A stretch of DNA of 64,000 bases from an uncultured Pelagibacteraceae bacterium. GTDB taxonomy: Bacteria > Pseudomonadota > Alphaproteobacteria > Pelagibacterales > Pelagibacteraceae. A model generated the notes under the pieces. That model was not told the DNA's origin. It saw nothing but the letters and a program-made list of their open reading frames with translations, and ran no database searches. The position numbers were made by a program, and so were the translations under genes. The stretch spans positions 1-64,000 of the forward strand of contig CACDRY010000004.1 in NCBI GenBank assembly GCA_902555275.1, read 5' to 3'. Shown here piece by piece: positions 61,942 to 64,000 of this stretch (positions are counted from its first letter, which is position 1; each line of letters starts with the position of its first letter).

Positions 61942-62982
61942 TTATCTTGCTGGCGGTACGTATAATATTCCACCTTTTGTCCATAATTCATTTGGACCTC
62001 TATCAGGTAGAATTCCAGTGTCTGCTATATTTCTTTTGTAGCTTTCACCGTAGTTACCAACTTGTTTGATAATTCTTAAGTTCCAGTCGTTATCTAAACC
62101 AAAAGCTGCACCTAACTCACCTTCAGCACCCACTAATCTTTTGATTGCTGGATTGTTTGAAGTTTTCATCATATCAGCATTTGATGAGTTAACACCATAT
62201 TCTTCTGCTTCGATCATAGTATTTAAAGACCATCTAACTATATCTTCCCAGACAGAATCACCTTGACGTACAACTGGTCCTAATGGTTCTTTTGAAATAG
62301 TTTCAGGTAATACTACATGGTCATCTGGAGCTGATAATTTAGTTCTTTGAGCAGCAAGACCTGATTTATCTGTAGTGTACGTATCACATCTACCTGCATC
62401 ATAAGCAGCTACGACTTCATCAGCTTTTTCAAAAACTACTGGCTCGTATGAAATTCCTTTAGAATCAAAGAAGTCTCTCATGTTAAGCTCAGTTGTAGTT
62501 CCTAAGTTTGTACAAACTGAAGTTCCATTTTTAAATTCACCCGTAGATGATATTCCTGAACCTTTTCTTACCATGAAACCTTGCCCATCATAAAAGTTAA
62601 CACCAACAAATGTTAAACCAATGTCAGCATCTCTAGATAGTGTCCAAGTTGTGTTTCTTGATAGAATGTCAATTTCACCTGAAGTAAGTGCAGTAAATCT
62701 CTCTTTTGCACTTAAAGGAGTAAACTTAACTTTAGTTGCATCTCCTAATGTAGCAGCTGCAACAGCTCTACATACATCAACATCTATTCCTGTCCAATTT
62801 CCAGACTCATCTGCATTTGAAAATCCAGGTAGACCCTGAGAAACACCACATCTTACAAAACCTCTTTTTTTAGTGTTCTCAAGAGTTTTTGATTTCTTAG
62901 CTGCCATTGTTTCTGTTGAAAATGCAAATAGCACAGCGAACATAGCAACTAAAGAAGTCAATTGTTTTATTATTTTAAACAT
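61942..62982 (-). CDS. aapJ: general L-amino acid ABC transporter substrate-binding protein
   Basis: A 346-residue periplasmic protein with a signal peptide of about 27 residues. The mature start VRCGVSQGLPGFSNADESGNWTGIDVDVCRA is the AapJ mark, and PLSAKERFTALTSGEIDILSRNTTWTLSRD near residue 95 and PVVRQGDSVWEDIVRW near 240 follow family text. It binds a broad range of L-amino acids, a major nutrient route in oligotrophic alphaproteobacteria. It heads the aapJQMP operon. Confidence 0.95.
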   Translation of the reverse strand: MFKIIKQLTSLVAMFAVLFAFSTETMAAKKSKTLENTKKRGFVRCGVSQGLPGFSNADESGNWTGIDVDVCRAVAAATLGDATKVKFTPLSAKERFTALTSGEIDILSRNTTWTLSRDADIGLTFVGVNFYDGQGFMVRKGSGISSTGEFKNGTSVCTNLGTTTELNMRDFFDSKGISYEPVVFEKADEVVAAYDAGRCDTYTTDKSGLAAQRTKLSAPDDHVVLPETISKEPLGPVVRQGDSVWEDIVRWSLNTMIEAEEYGVNSSNADMMKTSNNPAIKRLVGAEGELGAAFGLDNDWNLRIIKQVGNYGESYKRNIADTGILPDRGPNELWTKGGILYVPPAR

Positions 62983-63111
62983 TATTTTCCTCTTTTTTTA
63001 TTTATTTGTTAACAAATTATTCAAAAAGTAATTTTTGAATTCATTAGTAAAGCAGAAAGTAATTCAACCATCAATGGTAAAATAACCTCATCAATACTAA
63101 TAAATTAAAGA

Positions 63112-63188
63112 TGGCGCGCCCTGGAGGATTCGAACCTCCGACCCTCGGTTTAGAAAACCGATGCTCTATCCAGCTGAGCTAAGGGCGC
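63112..63188 (-). tRNA. tRNA-Arg (TCT)
   Basis: On the minus strand acceptor GCGCCCT pairs with AGGGCGC, the D arm TAGCTCAGCTGGATAGAGC is standard, the anticodon loop TTTCTAA carries TCT for arginine, the T arm GGAGG-TTCGAAT-CCTCC follows, and CCA is encoded at 63112-63114. Confidence 0.95.
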
Positions 63189-63212
63189 AAAAAACAATCT
63201 TATAATACTTAT

Positions 63213-64000
63213 TTAATTTTTGAAAAGAAATTTTTTAAATAATATTAATATGGTTAATAGCTCTACTCGACCTATAATCATGAAAATTATCAAATAAATC
63301 TTAGTAAAAAAAGAAAGATTATAAAATTCAAAATTTGAAAGATCAAACATACTTGAGTTAACTGTATTCATAATTGTTAGTATTGAGAGCTTAAAAGAAT
63401 TTTCAAATTGAATATCTGAAAGCGTTAAAAGAAGAGTTAATAAAGATAATGAAATAACAAAAATAATTATTGAAAAAAAATATTTGTTAATATCTAATTT
63501 ATCTGTACTTTCATTAGTCAAAGTAACTTTATTAGAATAAATTTGGTTTGGTTTTATATGAGACAGTAAATTATTTAAAGAAAATTTTAACAAACTTAAG
63601 ATCTTTATAACCCTTATACCTGAACTAGTTGAAAAAAAGGATCCTCCAATAACTACCATAATGAAAAAAATAAATACTAAATTATCTGGTGTATCTATAA
63701 ATGAAATACCAATATTTGAAACACTACTTGATATAGCAACTAAAATTAATGGAAAATTGTTACTTGAATTAAAAAAAACAAATGAAAAAGAAATTATAGC
63801 TAATAAATAAATTAAAAGGTTTAAATCCTCACTTAAAAAATTTATTTTTTTTTTGTTAAAAAAAATAAGATTATATACCAAAAACAAACTAAAAAATGAC
63901 AACATCATAGTAAATGATAAAATAATTTTACTTACATCACTTTCAAATAAATAATCAAGGCTATTAATAGGTAAAAAACCGCCAGATGATATAATTGATA
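63213..64000 (-). CDS. trkH: Trk-type potassium transporter membrane subunit, C-terminal part
   Basis: The frame stays open to the right edge, so the 5' part of the gene is missing; about 262 residues are visible. The first visible codons read SSGGFLP, a TrkH pore-region segment. IGGSFFSTSSGIRVIKIL follows near visible residue 125 and the C-terminus IGRVELLTILILFKKFL matches the TrkH end. Several hydrophobic helices lie between. It forms the channel for potassium uptake with cytoplasmic TrkA, whose gene is not in the window. Confidence 0.85.
   Translation of the reverse strand, partial: SIISSGGFLPINSLDYLFESDVSKIILSFTMMLSFFSLFLVYNLIFFNKKKINFLSEDLNLLIYLLAIISFSFVFFNSSNNFPLILVAISSSVSNIGISFIDTPDNLVFIFFIMVVIGGSFFSTSSGIRVIKILSLLKFSLNNLLSHIKPNQIYSNKVTLTNESTDKLDINKYFFSIIIFVISLSLLTLLLTLSDIQFENSFKLSILTIMNTVNSSMFDLSNFEFYNLSFFTKIYLIIFMIIGRVELLTILILFKKFLFKN

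Noticed and set aside
62066-62839. Open frames antisense to aapJ
   Set aside because: They are shadows of the real gene; aapJ has a signal peptide and full family motifs.

Overview
The window is a dense, very AT-rich bacterial chromosome segment. Gaps are short, many genes overlap by 1 to 17 bases, and proteins are rich in Lys, Asn and Ile. Gene content (AapJQMP amino-acid transporter, complete C-P lyase operon, Pst-PhoUBR, PlcP/Agt lipid remodelling) and style fit a streamlined marine alphaproteobacterium of the SAR11 clade (Pelagibacterales), probably a strain adapted to low phosphate. That placement is inference from gene content; no rRNA gene is present. No insertion sequence, integrase, CRISPR array or prophage was seen. 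No gene-free stretch exceeds 300 bases once the tRNAs at 54427-54625 and 63112-63188 are counted.

Region 1 (1-7840) is zinc homeostasis. A divergent promoter with two tandem Zur-box-like operators (4857-4887) drives znuA, a CobW GTPase, a WD40 protein, a small Cys/His protein and an Ldh2-type dehydrogenase leftward. Rightward it drives znuC, znuB and zur, followed by a DsbA-like isomerase. A truncated exonuclease III gene opens the window and a small membrane protein closes the region.

Region 2 (7837-19713) is phosphonate use. The C-P lyase operon phnGHIJKLN runs leftward, with phnM separated by an opposing DUF1045 gene. The GntR regulator phnF and the transporter genes phnC, phnD, phnE and a long second phnE run rightward.

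Region 3 (19781-33294) holds accessory phosphorus genes: a PhnZ-family HD oxygenase, arsenate reductase plus an AqpS-like aquaglyceroporin, a Ugp glycerol-3-phosphate (or glycerophosphodiester) transporter with a duplicated ugpE, a glycerophosphodiester phosphodiesterase, a DUF1868 2H phosphoesterase, a short GlpD, phosphonoacetaldehyde hydrolase (PhnX), a TPR protein and a Nudix gene that appears to need a -1 frameshift.

Region 4 (33398-48600) is phosphate control and storage: ppx, ppk, a SixA-type phosphatase, phoB, phoU, pstBACS, an unknown secreted protein, phoR, then a glycosyltransferase (Agt) and PlcP metallophosphoesterase likely to replace phospholipids with glycolipids, a diacylglycerol-kinase-family protein and a tiny basic protein. 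Repeated TGTAAY-like half-sites with exact 11-base period lie before pstS, phnX, phnZ-like and (degenerately) ugpB, suggesting one Pho regulon ties regions 2 to 4 together.

Region 5 (48754-64000) is mostly housekeeping: mannose-1-phosphate guanylyltransferase, ilvD, valS, tRNA-Cys, tRNA-Asn, a three-gene VTC / CotH-like plus beta-helix / DUF4956 cassette of unknown function, an XRE regulator, the aapJQMP operon, tRNA-Arg and the 3' part of trkH. Four of the five substrate-binding-protein genes of ABC transporters (phnD, ugpB, pstS, aapJ) are followed directly by a strong hairpin before the next transporter gene.
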